Source: Paracidovorax wautersii
Lineage (GTDB): Bacteria; Pseudomonadota; Gammaproteobacteria; Burkholderiales; Burkholderiaceae_C
DNA: 64,000 nt
Assembly: GCF_900113035.1 (NCBI RefSeq)
Contig: NZ_FONX01000001.1
Coordinates: forward strand, 416,616 to 480,615
Direction: 5' to 3'
The notes beneath the pieces are model-generated. The model made no database searches and had not been told where the DNA came from. It saw only the letters and a list, made by a program, of their open reading frames with translations. How positions within the stretch are numbered: position 1 is the first letter of the stretch; every line of letters starts with the position of its first letter. Below are positions 8,389 through 17,433 of this stretch, in pieces. The position numbers and the translations under genes are program-made.

Positions 8389-9309
8389 ATGCATGCACAG
8401 CCCAAGATCCAGTCGCTTTTGAACCAGCTTAACACGGTGATTGTGGGCAAAAAGGCGCAGGTCCAGGACTGCGTGGCCTGCCTGCTGGCGGGTGGGCATC
8501 TGCTGATCGAGGACGTGCCCGGCGTGGGCAAGACCACCCTGGCGCATGCCCTGGCGCGCACCTTCGGGCTGCAGTTCTCGCGCGTGCAGTTCACCGCCGA
8601 CCTGATGCCCAGCGACCTCACGGGCGTGTCGGTCTATGAGCGCGGCCGCGAGTCCTTCGTGTTCCACCCGGGCCCGGTCTTCGCGCAAGTGCTGCTGGCC
8701 GACGAGATCAACCGCGCCAGCCCCAAGACGCAGAGCGCGCTGCTCGAAGCCATGGAGGAAAAGCAGGTCTCGGTGGAAGGCGAAACGCGCTCCCTGCCCC
8801 ACCCCTTCTTCGTGATCGCCACGCAGAACCCGCACGACCAGCTGGGCACCTTCGCGCTGCCCGAGTCGCAGCTGGACCGCTTCCTCATGCGCATCTCCAT
8901 CGGCTACCCCGACCGCGCCGCCGAACGCCTGCTGCTGGCGGGCAGCGACCGGCGCGACCTGGTCGATTCGCTGCTGCCGCTCCTCTCGCAGGACGAACTG
9001 GCCGGGCTGCAGCGCCAGGTGCTGGCCGTGCACGCGGCCGAGCCGCTGCTGAACTACGTGCAGGACCTGATCGCCGCCACCCGCTCTGGCCGCTGGTTCC
9101 TGCAGGGCCTCTCGCCGCGCGCCGGCATCGCGCTGATCCGCGCGGCCAAGGCGCAGGCGCTGATCGCCGGGCGCGACTACGTGGCGCCCGACGACGTGCA
9201 GGCCGTGCTGCCGCAGACCATCGCCCACCGCCTCGTCCCCGTGGGCGATGCCGGCCGGGGCGCGGCCGAGCAGGTGCGCGCCATGGCCCAGGCCGTGCCG
9301 CTGCCCTGA
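8389..9309 (+). CDS. moxR: MoxR-family AAA+ ATPase
   Basis: A 306-residue MoxR ATPase. Walker A is GVGKTT at 45-50 after the typical LLIEDVPG, Walker B is LLADEINR near 105, sensor 1 lies in ATQNPHDQLGTF, and the MoxR lid domain follows with GLSPRAGIALIRAAKA. MoxR proteins act as chaperones with VWA or DUF58 partners. It is followed at 10 bp by a DUF58 gene and then by tgpA, the standard moxR-DUF58-TgpA module found in many proteobacteria. Confidence 0.92.
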   Translation: MHAQPKIQSLLNQLNTVIVGKKAQVQDCVACLLAGGHLLIEDVPGVGKTTLAHALARTFGLQFSRVQFTADLMPSDLTGVSVYERGRESFVFHPGPVFAQVLLADEINRASPKTQSALLEAMEEKQVSVEGETRSLPHPFFVIATQNPHDQLGTFALPESQLDRFLMRISIGYPDRAAERLLLAGSDRRDLVDSLLPLLSQDELAGLQRQVLAVHAAEPLLNYVQDLIAATRSGRWFLQGLSPRAGIALIRAAKAQALIAGRDYVAPDDVQAVLPQTIAHRLVPVGDAGRGAAEQVRAMAQAVPLP

Positions 9310-9319
9310 AAGCGCCGGC

Positions 9320-10333
9320 GTGAGCGAACCCGCCCAGCCCGCCGCCCCCACGCCGGGCCATCGCCCCGGCCTGCTGGCGCCCGCCAGGCGCCGCTGGCAG
9401 CGCTGGTGGCTTTCGCGCCTGCCGCGCAGCGACACGGCCGAGCTCACGCAGCGCAACGTCTATATCCTGCCCACCGGCGCGGGCTGGATGCTGGCCGCCA
9501 CGCTGCTGGTGCTGCTGGTGGCGTCCATCAACTTCCAGCTCAACCTGGGCTATCTGCTCACCTTCCTGCTGGCCGGCAGCGCGGTCGCGGGCATGCATGT
9601 GGGCCACGGCACGCTGCGCGGGCTGTCGCTGCGCCTGAGCCCGCCGGAGCCGCAGTTCCTGGGCGGCGGCGCCACGCTGCAGGTGCAGCTCTCCAGCACC
9701 CGCACGGCGCCGCGCCACGGCATCGCGCTGGCCCTGCACGGCAGCGGGCAATGGGTGTGGACCGACGTGCCCGGCGCGGGCAGCGCCACCGTGCAGGTGG
9801 CCTTCCAGCCGCATCGGCGCGGCCTGCACGAGGTGCCCGCGCTCACGGCGGAAACGCGCTTTCCGCTGGGCGCCTTCCGCGTCTGGACGATCTGGCGGCC
9901 CGCCGCGCAGCTGCTGGTCTATCCGCAGCCGGAGCTGCCCCCGCCGCCGCTGCCCGCGGGCGAGCCCCAGGCCGGCGGCGCCGGCAGCGCGCCGGCCCAG
10001 GGCATCGGCGAATTCGACGGCGTGCGGGCCTACCGGCGCGGCGACCCGCTCAAGCTGGTGGTCTGGAAGAAGGCCGCCCAGGCGCTGGCCGCCGGCACCG
10101 ACGGCCTGGTGAGCCGCGACGCACAGCAGGCCCAGCGCCAGGCGTTGTGGCTCGACCCCGCCCTCACCAGCCTGGCCGACCCGGAGGGGCGCCTCTCGCG
10201 CCTGGCGGCCTGGGTCATCCAGGCCGACCGCCTGGGCGTGGAATACGGCCTGCGGCTGCCCGGCGTGGAGATCGCGCCCGACACCGGCGCCGCCCACCGC
10301 CACCGCTGCCTGGAGGCGCTGGCGCTGTCATGA
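9320..10333 (+). CDS. DUF58 domain-containing membrane protein
   Basis: A 337-residue protein, taking the GTG at 9320 as start; it lies 10 bp after the moxR stop. Two adjacent transmembrane helices near residues 55-95 (AATLLVLLVASINFQLNL, then LLTFLLAGSAVAGM) are followed by a beta-rich part and the DUF58 signature FDGVRAYRRGDPLKLVVWKKAA near 225-250. DUF58 proteins are the partners of MoxR ATPases; they are distantly related to VWA domains. An earlier ATG in the same frame would overlap moxR and encodes an unlikely basic stretch. Confidence 0.85.
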   Translation: MSEPAQPAAPTPGHRPGLLAPARRRWQRWWLSRLPRSDTAELTQRNVYILPTGAGWMLAATLLVLLVASINFQLNLGYLLTFLLAGSAVAGMHVGHGTLRGLSLRLSPPEPQFLGGGATLQVQLSSTRTAPRHGIALALHGSGQWVWTDVPGAGSATVQVAFQPHRRGLHEVPALTAETRFPLGAFRVWTIWRPAAQLLVYPQPELPPPPLPAGEPQAGGAGSAPAQGIGEFDGVRAYRRGDPLKLVVWKKAAQALAAGTDGLVSRDAQQAQRQALWLDPALTSLADPEGRLSRLAAWVIQADRLGVEYGLRLPGVEIAPDTGAAHRHRCLEALALS

Positions 10334-10350
10334 AAACGCCCTACCCCATG

Positions 10351-10411
10351 GCCTTTTCCGCCCGCAGCCCTTGCAGATCGAGCGCATGCAGCTATCTTTT
10401 CGATAGCAATC
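10351..10411 (-). repeat. Dispersed repeat, copy 2
   Basis: Minus-strand copy with core CTATCGAAAAGATAGCTGC and downstream GCGCTCG...GGGCTGC. It occupies most of the 97-bp gap between the DUF58 and tgpA genes and ends just before the tgpA ribosome-binding site. Confidence 0.65.
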
Positions 10412-10430
10412 TGCACCCGGGAGGCCACCC

Positions 10431-12479
10431 GTGAACCTGCGCCGGACCCTGGCCAGCCTGCCCCGCGATGCGCGGGACACGCTGTTCCTGCTGGCCGTCA
10501 TCGCCTGGGTGATCGCGCCGCAGGTGCCCTACCTGCCCGGCTGGACCAGCGCCTTCGCCGCCGCCGTCCTGCTCTGGCGCGGCACGCTCACCTGGCAGGG
10601 CCGGCCCCTGCCCGGGCGCTGGCTGACGGGCGCGCTGCTGGTGCTGGCCGTGGGGCTCACGCTGGCCACCTTCCGCACCATCGTCGGGCGCGAGGCGGGC
10701 GTGACGCTCATCGTGGTGCTGCTCGCGCTCAAGACGCTGGAGCTGCGCGCGCGGCGCGACGCCATGGTGGTCTTCTTCCTGGGCTTCTTCACGCTGCTCA
10801 GCTGTTTCTTCGTCACGCAGTCGCTCGCCACGGCGGCGGCCATGCTGGTCGCGCTGCTGGGCCTGCTCACGGCGCTGGTCAACGCGCACCTGCCGGTGGG
10901 CCGGCCGCCGCTGGCGCTGTCGCTGCGCATGGCGGCGCGGCTCATGCTGCTGGGCGCGCCGGTGATGCTGGCGCTCTTCCTGCTCTTCCCGCGCATGGCG
11001 CCGCTCTGGGGCATGCCGGCCGACGAGGCGCGCGGGCGCAGCGGCCTCTCCGACGACATGGAGATCGGCCAGGTCACCCGCCTGGCGCTGGACGAGGGCG
11101 TGGCGCTGCGCGTGCGCTTCGACACGCCCGGCGGCCGGCCGCCGCCGCAGAACCAGCTCTACTTCCGCGGCCCGGTGCTCAGCGTGTTCGACGGGCGCCA
11201 CTGGCGGGCCCTGGGCGCGCCCTCCTCCGGCGGCACGCTGGACCCGCCGCCCGCGCCCGCCCAGCTGCAGGTACAGGGCGATGCCGTGCGCTACGAAGCC
11301 CTAATCGAACCCCACCGCCGCCGCTGGCTGCTGGCGCTGGACGCCACCCAGCAGCCGCCCGAGCTGCCCGCCGGCATGCGCGCCCTCATGTCGCCCGATC
11401 TCAGCTGGCAGGCCAGCCGCCCCATCGCCGAGGTGCTGCGCTACCGCGCCGAAAGCCATCTGCGCTTCAGCCACGGCCCGCTGCAGCGCACCCGCCAGCT
11501 GCAGCCCTACCTGCAGCTGCCGCCGGGCCTGAACCCGCGCACGCTGGCCCTGGCCGCCCAGATGCGCGCCGACCCGGCCCTGTCGGCAGGCGGCACGCCG
11601 GCCTATGTTCAGGCCGTGCTCGACCGCCTGCGCACCGGCGGCTACACCTACACGCTGGAGCCGGGCGTCTATGGCGAGCACACGGCCGACGCCTTCTGGT
11701 TCGACGTGAAGGCGGGCTTCTGCGAGCACATCGCCTCGGCCTTCGTCGTGCTGATGCGGGCGCTGGACGTGCCGGCGCGCATCGTCACCGGCTACCAGGG
11801 GGGCGAGTTCAACGGCTTCGACGACGCCTGGACGGTGCGCCAGAGCGACGCCCATGCCTGGGCCGAGGTCTGGCAGGCCGGCACCGGCTGGGTGCGCGTG
11901 GACCCGACGGGCGCCGTCTCGCCCGGGCGCATCGGCGCGCTGCAGCGGCTGCAGGCGCCGCGCGGCGTGTTCGGCAACGCCATGGACGCGGTGATCGCCC
12001 CCAGCATGGTGCAGACCCTGCGCGCCGCCTGGGACGCCGTCAACACCCGCTGGAACCAGTGGGTGCTCAACTACACGCAGGACCGCCAGTTCGACCTGCT
12101 GCGCGCCCTGGGCGTGCGCTCGCCCGACTGGCAGGACCTGGGCCGCCTGCTGGCCGGCCTGATGGCCGCCGCGGCGCTGGGCGGCGCGGCCTGGGCCGGC
12201 TGGCGCCGCCGCCGGCACGACCCCTGGCTGCGCCTGCTGGAGCGCGCCCGCCACCGCCTGGCCCGCGCCGGCCTGCCCCTGCCCGCCCACCTGCCGCCCC
12301 GGGCCCTGGCCGAGCGCGCCCGCGCGCACTTCGGCCCCGCGGCCGACGACTGCGCCGACTGGCTGCTGCGCATGGAAAATGCCCGCTACGCCGCCTATCC
12401 CGCCGAGACGCTGGCCGACCTGCAGCGCCGCCTGCGCGGCCTGCGCTGGCCTGCCGCCCGGCCACCCACCTCGCGCTGA
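10431..12479 (+). CDS. tgpA: Transglutaminase TgpA family protein (DUF3488)
   Basis: A 682-residue inner membrane protein starting at GTG behind GGGAGG. The first ~190 residues form several hydrophobic helices (DUF3488 region), followed by a periplasmic transglutaminase domain: the catalytic Cys is in GFCEHIASAFVVLMRA near 430, the His in DAHAWAEVW near 470 and the Asp in VRVDPTGAV near 487. A further hydrophobic helix near 580 (LLAGLMAAAALGGAAWAGW) precedes a C-terminal DUF4129-like tail. In Pseudomonas the homologue is essential and periplasmic. It completes the moxR module. Confidence 0.9.
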   Translation: MNLRRTLASLPRDARDTLFLLAVIAWVIAPQVPYLPGWTSAFAAAVLLWRGTLTWQGRPLPGRWLTGALLVLAVGLTLATFRTIVGREAGVTLIVVLLALKTLELRARRDAMVVFFLGFFTLLSCFFVTQSLATAAAMLVALLGLLTALVNAHLPVGRPPLALSLRMAARLMLLGAPVMLALFLLFPRMAPLWGMPADEARGRSGLSDDMEIGQVTRLALDEGVALRVRFDTPGGRPPPQNQLYFRGPVLSVFDGRHWRALGAPSSGGTLDPPPAPAQLQVQGDAVRYEALIEPHRRRWLLALDATQQPPELPAGMRALMSPDLSWQASRPIAEVLRYRAESHLRFSHGPLQRTRQLQPYLQLPPGLNPRTLALAAQMRADPALSAGGTPAYVQAVLDRLRTGGYTYTLEPGVYGEHTADAFWFDVKAGFCEHIASAFVVLMRALDVPARIVTGYQGGEFNGFDDAWTVRQSDAHAWAEVWQAGTGWVRVDPTGAVSPGRIGALQRLQAPRGVFGNAMDAVIAPSMVQTLRAAWDAVNTRWNQWVLNYTQDRQFDLLRALGVRSPDWQDLGRLLAGLMAAAALGGAAWAGWRRRRHDPWLRLLERARHRLARAGLPLPAHLPPRALAERARAHFGPAADDCADWLLRMENARYAAYPAETLADLQRRLRGLRWPAARPPTSR

Positions 12480-12507
12480 CCGAAACCGCCGAACCCGCGC
12501 CCGCTCA

Positions 12508-13635
12508 ATGACCGCCGACTTCGCCCGACTTTCCCGATCCTCCCGTATCGCTACGCTTTTCATAGCAGCCTGCGCGCTCTCCATCAGCGCTGCAGCCCAG
12601 AATCACCCGCAATCCACGCCGAAGAAGAAAAAGACGGCCGCCTCCGCAGCCGCAGCCAAGGCCCAGCCCGCCCCCGTGTTCTACGCCGACCGGGCCGACG
12701 CCATGGCTCTCGCCGACGACATCGCCGCCCGCCGCAACCTGGACCGCGAATGGGTGCGCCAGGCCATCGGCCAGGCCCGGCTGCTGCCGCAGGTGCCGCG
12801 CCTCATGCTGCCGCCGGCCGCGGGCAAGACGGCCAAGAACTGGCGCGCCTACCGCGGCCGCTTCGTCGAGCCGGTGCGCATCCGCGCCGGGCTGCGCTTC
12901 TGGCAGGAGAACGCCGAGACCCTGGCCCGCGCCGAGCGCGAATACGGCGTGCCGGCCGAAATCATCGTCGGCATCATCGGTGTGGAGACCATCTACGGCC
13001 AGCAGATGGGCAGCTTCCGCGTGATCGACGCGCTCGCCACGCTGTCGTTCGACTTCCCCGACGCCCACCCGCGCGCCGCCGAACGCAGGGCCTTCTTCCG
13101 CGGCGAGCTGGAACAGTTCCTGAGCCTCATGGACCGCACCGGCACCGACCCGCTCACGCCGCGCGGCAGCTACGCGGGCGCCATGGGCCTGGGCCAGTTC
13201 ATGCCTTCGAGCTGGGTGCGCTATGCGGTGGACTACGACGGCGACGGCCGCATCGACCTCTGGAACAGCCCGGCGGACGCGATCGGCTCGGTCGCCAACT
13301 ACTTCAAGGGCCACGGCTGGAAGACCGGCATGCCGGTGTGGTTCGACGTGCGATTCGACGCCGAACGGCTGCAGTTGCCCGAGCTGCTGGCGCCCGACAT
13401 CCTGCCCACCTTCAGCGCCGCACGCATGGCCGAACTCGGCGCCCAGCCCCTGGGCGCGGGCGCCGCGCACGCCGGCCCCCTGGCGCTGGTGGAGCTGCAG
13501 AACGGCGGCGACGTGCCCACCTACATCGCCGGCACCGAGAACTTCTACGCCATCACGCGCTACAACTGGTCGAGCTACTACGCCCTGGCCGTGGACACGC
13601 TGGGGCGCGAGGTGGCGGCGGCGCGCGCCCGCTAG
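12508..13635 (+). CDS. mltB: Lytic murein transglycosylase B family (GH103)
   Basis: A 375-residue peptidoglycan lytic transglycosylase. Starting at the ATG at 12508 gives a signal peptide (RIATLFIAACALSISAAAQ), then a lysine/alanine linker and the GH103 domain with catalytic Glu160 in GVETIYGQQMGSF, followed by GAMGLGQFMPSSW and YDGDGRIDLWNSPADAIGS. No lipobox, so probably periplasmic, unlike E. coli MltB. The hydrophobic core of the signal peptide coincides with a copy of the dispersed repeat and carries a rare ATA codon. It lies 28 bp after tgpA. Confidence 0.88.
   Translation: MTADFARLSRSSRIATLFIAACALSISAAAQNHPQSTPKKKKTAASAAAAKAQPAPVFYADRADAMALADDIAARRNLDREWVRQAIGQARLLPQVPRLMLPPAAGKTAKNWRAYRGRFVEPVRIRAGLRFWQENAETLARAEREYGVPAEIIVGIIGVETIYGQQMGSFRVIDALATLSFDFPDAHPRAAERRAFFRGELEQFLSLMDRTGTDPLTPRGSYAGAMGLGQFMPSSWVRYAVDYDGDGRIDLWNSPADAIGSVANYFKGHGWKTGMPVWFDVRFDAERLQLPELLAPDILPTFSAARMAELGAQPLGAGAAHAGPLALVELQNGGDVPTYIAGTENFYAITRYNWSSYYALAVDTLGREVAAARAR
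12549..12599 (+). repeat. Dispersed repeat, copy 3, inside the mltB signal peptide
   Basis: CTACGCTTTTCATAGCAGCC followed by TGCGCGCTC and AGCGCTGCAGCCC matches the layout of the intergenic copies, but here it is read in frame and encodes the hydrophobic core and cleavage region of the MltB signal peptide. Confidence 0.55.
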
Positions 13636-13655
13636 CGCGCCATCGCCCTACGATG

Positions 13656-13691
13656 TGAAAAGGCCCCGCCTTCCGGGCAAGGAAGGCAGGG
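13656..13691. terminator. Intrinsic terminator between convergent genes
   Basis: A 13-bp inverted repeat (GGCCCCGCCTTCC at 13660-13672 and GGAAGGCAGGGCC at 13679-13691, one mismatch) is followed on the minus strand by TTTTC. It ends the phytase-like gene on the minus strand and may also stop mltB transcripts. Confidence 0.65.
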
Positions 13692-13727
13692 CCCAAGGGA
13701 GCGCCCTGAGCGCGCACAGCGCAGCGC

Positions 13728-15845
13728 TTACTGCGGCATCTTGTAGCTGGTCAGCGCCTGCGGGAACTTGATGAGCCAGAGGCGCACCGGGCGCTCGCTG
13801 GCCACGCCCGGCGCCACGCGCGCACCGGCCGTGCCGGCGGGGCAGCCCGCGACGATCTGGCCCTGGGCGTTCACGGTGCAGTCTTCCAGGCTGCCGGCCA
13901 CTTCCTTGCCGTTGGCATCCACCAGGATGGAGCGCAGGCCGAAGTCGTTGTCGTTCATCAGCGCCACGGTGTTGGCGTCCACCACCGCCAGGCCCTCGGC
14001 CTTCTCGGCGACCCAGCCGGCGGCGTTCAGATCCAGCAGCCGGGTCTTGCGCAGGGTGACGACGGTGGAGAAGTCGGCGCCGTTGACGGCCTTGCCGGAC
14101 ATGCTGCTCTTTTCCAGGTCGCTGCCCCAGGCGGTGATGTCGGTGGCGTTGGTGGGGATCTCGATCAGCACCAGCCAGTTGAAGACCTTGCCGTCGGGCC
14201 CGGCGCCCTGCTCCACCGCCATGAAGCGGCTGCCGCCCAGCCAGGCCAGATCGCCCATCTTGGCGTTGCCGGTCTTGCCGTCCTTGTAGAGGGCCGCATC
14301 CACCGGCAGGGCGTAGAGCCGGCTCGTTTCCGTGGCCGGATCGAACGCCACCCAGCGCAGGAAGCGGGCGTAGTTCTGCACCTTCTCGCTCTTGCCGGTG
14401 GCCGCCAGCGTGGCCTTGCCGTCGTCGATGGGGCTTTGCAAAAAGCCGTGCAGCACGCCGCTGCTCTTGTCCAGGGTGAGGCCTTCCATTCCCCGGTTGG
14501 CGCGGCGCTTGGAGAGCACCAGCGGCAGGTCGGCCGCACCCGTGCCGGGCTGGTACTTCTTCAGGATGCGGCCGGTGGCCGGGTCCACCTTCGCGATGAA
14601 GGGGCCGTATTCGTCGGAGATCCAGAGCGCCTTGCGCGCCTCGTCCACCACCACCGATTCGGGGTCGATGCCGTTGGCGTCGAAGCCGGCCTTGGCGGCG
14701 TCATAGACCAGCCTGTCGGTCAGCGGGGTTTCCATGGTGGCGCCCACGCCGCTTTGCAGCGGCCGGCCGCTGGCCTTGACCGTGTCGCTCACCGACAGCG
14801 GCGTGAGCGACTGCAGCACGGCTCCGCCCTTGCCCACGCTGAAGAGGCCCAGCGAGGGCACGAAGCTCGGCGCCGGGAAGACCTTGCTGGCGCCGGTCTT
14901 CGTGGTGTCGGCCGGGGTGGGCGCGGTGGGGCCGTCGCCGTTGGGGCCGCGGTCGGTCACGCCGTAGAACTGCAGCGAGCCATCGGCCGCGCGGCCCTTG
15001 AAGGCCAGGCCCGAGCCGGCTGCCGGGTAGAAGCCCTGCGGAAAATCGCGCTTGACGGCCGCGTTGTCGCCTTCGTAGGGCACGAAGAACCTCGCATCGG
15101 CCTGCACCACGTACTTGGTGTATTGCACGGCGCCGGCCACGCCGTCGGCCACGGTGCTGGTGATGGGCTTGGCCAGCGCCGTGGCCAGGGTGTTCTCGAA
15201 ATGCTCGCGCGCCAGCTGGCGGGCCGTGCCGCTGGTGTCGCGCAGGTTGTAGGGCAGGCCCCGGGCATCGTTGGCTGCGGGCAGCAGCGCGGCCAGCGCC
15301 GAGCCGAAGGCATCGCCGGCCTGCGCCAGGTCGATGGACTTGCCGGCCAGCGCCTGCGCCGAGGCCGCGGTGATGCGGATGCCATTGGCGGGGTCGCCGT
15401 CCTCGTCCAGGCTCTGCAGCAATTGCAGGCGGTTGACGACCTTGGCATCGGTGCTGTCGGCCGTGCCCGCCAGATCCAGCGGCGTGAGAACGCTGCCGCA
15501 GGCGGCCTGGCCCAGCGCCACGCCGCCCAGCGAGAACGCCACCGTCTCGCCCTGCACGCAGCTGAACTGGCCCTGGGCATCGGTGGTGCCCGAGCCGCTG
15601 GCCGCGCGGTAGGCCAGGCCTTCGACGGCCGAATCGAGGAAGGTGCCGTTCATGCGCACGGTGGCCGAGCCACCGCCCGAGCCGCCCGAGCCACCACCGC
15701 CGCCGCTGCCGCCATTGCCGGCGGGCGGCGTGGCCGCCGAGGCGCTCGAATCGCCATCGCCCCCACCGCAACCGGCCAGGGAGAACGCGCCGGCCAGGGC
15801 CAGCGCGACGAGGGTGGGCTTGAAAAGGGGAAGGGGTCGTGCCAT
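13728..15845 (-). CDS. Lipoprotein with esterase-like activity of phytase domain
   Basis: A 705-residue predicted lipoprotein. The signal peptide ends in LAGC (Cys26), followed by a Gly/Ser-rich linker near 42-60. Residues about 60-180 form a small repeat-type domain of the kind seen in exported lipoproteins (SAVEGLAYRAASGSGTTDAQG). The C-terminal ~450 residues match the esterase-like phytase family, a beta-propeller: FYGVTDRGPNGDGP near 290, GIDPESVVVDE, NRGMEGLTLD and LMNDNDFGL. Family members are linked to phosphoester metabolism, but catalysis is not proven for most. Monocistronic, convergent with mltB. Confidence 0.8.
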   Translation of the reverse strand: MARPLPLFKPTLVALALAGAFSLAGCGGGDGDSSASAATPPAGNGGSGGGGGSGGSGGGSATVRMNGTFLDSAVEGLAYRAASGSGTTDAQGQFSCVQGETVAFSLGGVALGQAACGSVLTPLDLAGTADSTDAKVVNRLQLLQSLDEDGDPANGIRITAASAQALAGKSIDLAQAGDAFGSALAALLPAANDARGLPYNLRDTSGTARQLAREHFENTLATALAKPITSTVADGVAGAVQYTKYVVQADARFFVPYEGDNAAVKRDFPQGFYPAAGSGLAFKGRAADGSLQFYGVTDRGPNGDGPTAPTPADTTKTGASKVFPAPSFVPSLGLFSVGKGGAVLQSLTPLSVSDTVKASGRPLQSGVGATMETPLTDRLVYDAAKAGFDANGIDPESVVVDEARKALWISDEYGPFIAKVDPATGRILKKYQPGTGAADLPLVLSKRRANRGMEGLTLDKSSGVLHGFLQSPIDDGKATLAATGKSEKVQNYARFLRWVAFDPATETSRLYALPVDAALYKDGKTGNAKMGDLAWLGGSRFMAVEQGAGPDGKVFNWLVLIEIPTNATDITAWGSDLEKSSMSGKAVNGADFSTVVTLRKTRLLDLNAAGWVAEKAEGLAVVDANTVALMNDNDFGLRSILVDANGKEVAGSLEDCTVNAQGQIVAGCPAGTAGARVAPGVASERPVRLWLIKFPQALTSYKMPQ

Positions 15846-16043
15846 GGGAATGCCGCAGAGTGAAGGGGGAGGGATGCCGAAAGGAGTGCCAAAGGCCGCC
15901 CGCAGGCTGCGCCGGCCGTAGCGCCCGGCTATCCGTCCGGGCGTGACGATTGCAAAACACCTTCGTGTCAGCGTGATGACGCTTTCACTTCTCCCGGATT
16001 CCTCCGCATTCCCGCCCCGGCCCTGCGCTGGCCGCCGGCGGCC

Positions 16044-17327
16044 TCAGGGCCGCTGCATGCGGCAGGTGAACGGCTGCTCGGCCTTGTCGGCCGCGATCTG
16101 CCGCACCACGCGAAAGCCGTAGCCCGAGCCTTCGACGTCGAACTTCACGCCCGGCGCGCCCAGGCGGTCCATCACGCCCACCACCAGCGGCTGCTGGAAC
16201 TGGTGGTCGCCCGCGCGCATGTGGCCGGACTGGCCCGCCAGCTGCACCTGGGCGGTTTCGAGCTGCCGCGCCACAGCCAGCGCATCGGTGCTGCCGGCGC
16301 GGGCCATGGACTGGGCCAGCGCCTCGACCATGAGCTGCATGCGCATGTGGACGTAGTCGTCGGCGGGCTTGGGAAAGCGCTGGCGGAAAGCGCGGTAGAA
16401 GGCCTCGCTCTGCGCGGTGGGCAGATTGGGCAGCCAGTCGGCCACGGCCACCACCTTGCCCACGCCGGCATCGCCCAGCGCGGCGGGCGCGCCCAGGGCG
16501 TTGCCGTAGAAGGTGTAGAACATGCCGTCGTAGCCCACCTCGCGCGCGGCCTTGACCAGCAGGGTCAGGTCGTTGCCCCAGTTGCCGGTGATGACGGCCT
16601 GCGCGCCGCTGGCCTTGATCTTCACGGCGTAGGGCGCGAAGTCCTTCACGCGGCCCACGGGGTGCAGCTCTTGGCCGGCCACGGCCACGTCGGGGCGCTG
16701 CGCGGCGAGCTGGCGCTTCGCCTCGCGCAGCACGGCCTGGCCGAAGCTGTAGTCCTGCCCGATCAGGTAGGCGCGGGTGAGGGAGCGGTCGTCACGCACC
16801 ACCTCCATCAGCGCGGCCATGCGCATATCGGCATGCGCGTCGAAGCGGAAATGCCAGAAGCTGCATTTCTCGTTGGTGAGGATGGGGTCCACCGCCGAGT
16901 AGTTGAGAAACACCACGCGCCGCGACGGATCGCGTTCGTTGTGCTTGTTGATGGCCTCGATCAGCACCGCCGCGGTGGCCGAGGAGTTGCCCTGCATCAC
17001 GAAGCGGGCCCCGTCGTCGATGGCCGAGCGCAGCGCCGAAAGCGCCTCCTCGTTCTGGCCTTTGCTGTCGTAGCGGTTCACCGCCAGCGGCCGGGCGCCG
17101 CCGGGCAGCGGCACGCCGCCGCGCGCGTTCACGCGCTCCGTGGCCCAGAGCACGTTGCGGAAGACCGCCTCGCCGGTATTGGCGAAGGGGCCCGAGAGGC
17201 TTTCGATCAGCGCGAGCGGAATGGGCGCGGCAGCGGGCTGGGCGGCTCGGGCCAGGCCCCCTGCGGCGGCCGAGAGCGCGGCGAGGGCGCCGGCCTGGCA
17301 GGCACGGCGACGCGAGAAAAGAGTCAT
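16044..17327 (-). CDS. ABC transporter substrate-binding protein (branched-chain amino acid type)
   Basis: A 427-residue periplasmic binding protein of the LivK/Peripla_BP_6 family. The chosen start at 17327 gives an arginine-rich signal (SRRRACQAGALAALSAAAGG) with a twin-arginine look and AxA cleavage. The mature part begins IPLALIESLSGPFANTGEA, typical of this class, and continues with YDSKGQNEEALSALRSAI, GNSSATAAVL and the inter-lobe region. A longer start 54 bases upstream is possible. No permease or ATPase genes are adjacent, so it is an orphan component. Ligand unknown. Confidence 0.8.
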   Translation of the reverse strand: MTLFSRRRACQAGALAALSAAAGGLARAAQPAAAPIPLALIESLSGPFANTGEAVFRNVLWATERVNARGGVPLPGGARPLAVNRYDSKGQNEEALSALRSAIDDGARFVMQGNSSATAAVLIEAINKHNERDPSRRVVFLNYSAVDPILTNEKCSFWHFRFDAHADMRMAALMEVVRDDRSLTRAYLIGQDYSFGQAVLREAKRQLAAQRPDVAVAGQELHPVGRVKDFAPYAVKIKASGAQAVITGNWGNDLTLLVKAAREVGYDGMFYTFYGNALGAPAALGDAGVGKVVAVADWLPNLPTAQSEAFYRAFRQRFPKPADDYVHMRMQLMVEALAQSMARAGSTDALAVARQLETAQVQLAGQSGHMRAGDHQFQQPLVVGVMDRLGAPGVKFDVEGSGYGFRVVRQIAADKAEQPFTCRMQRP

Positions 17328-17433
17328 GGAAGGCACACCGGATACGGCAAGGAACGGAAAAGGCCGCCGCCCGCGCATGCGGTGATGCGGGGCGCCGGCC
17401 CGTGAAAAAGCGGCGCAGTGTAGCCGCGCGGGG

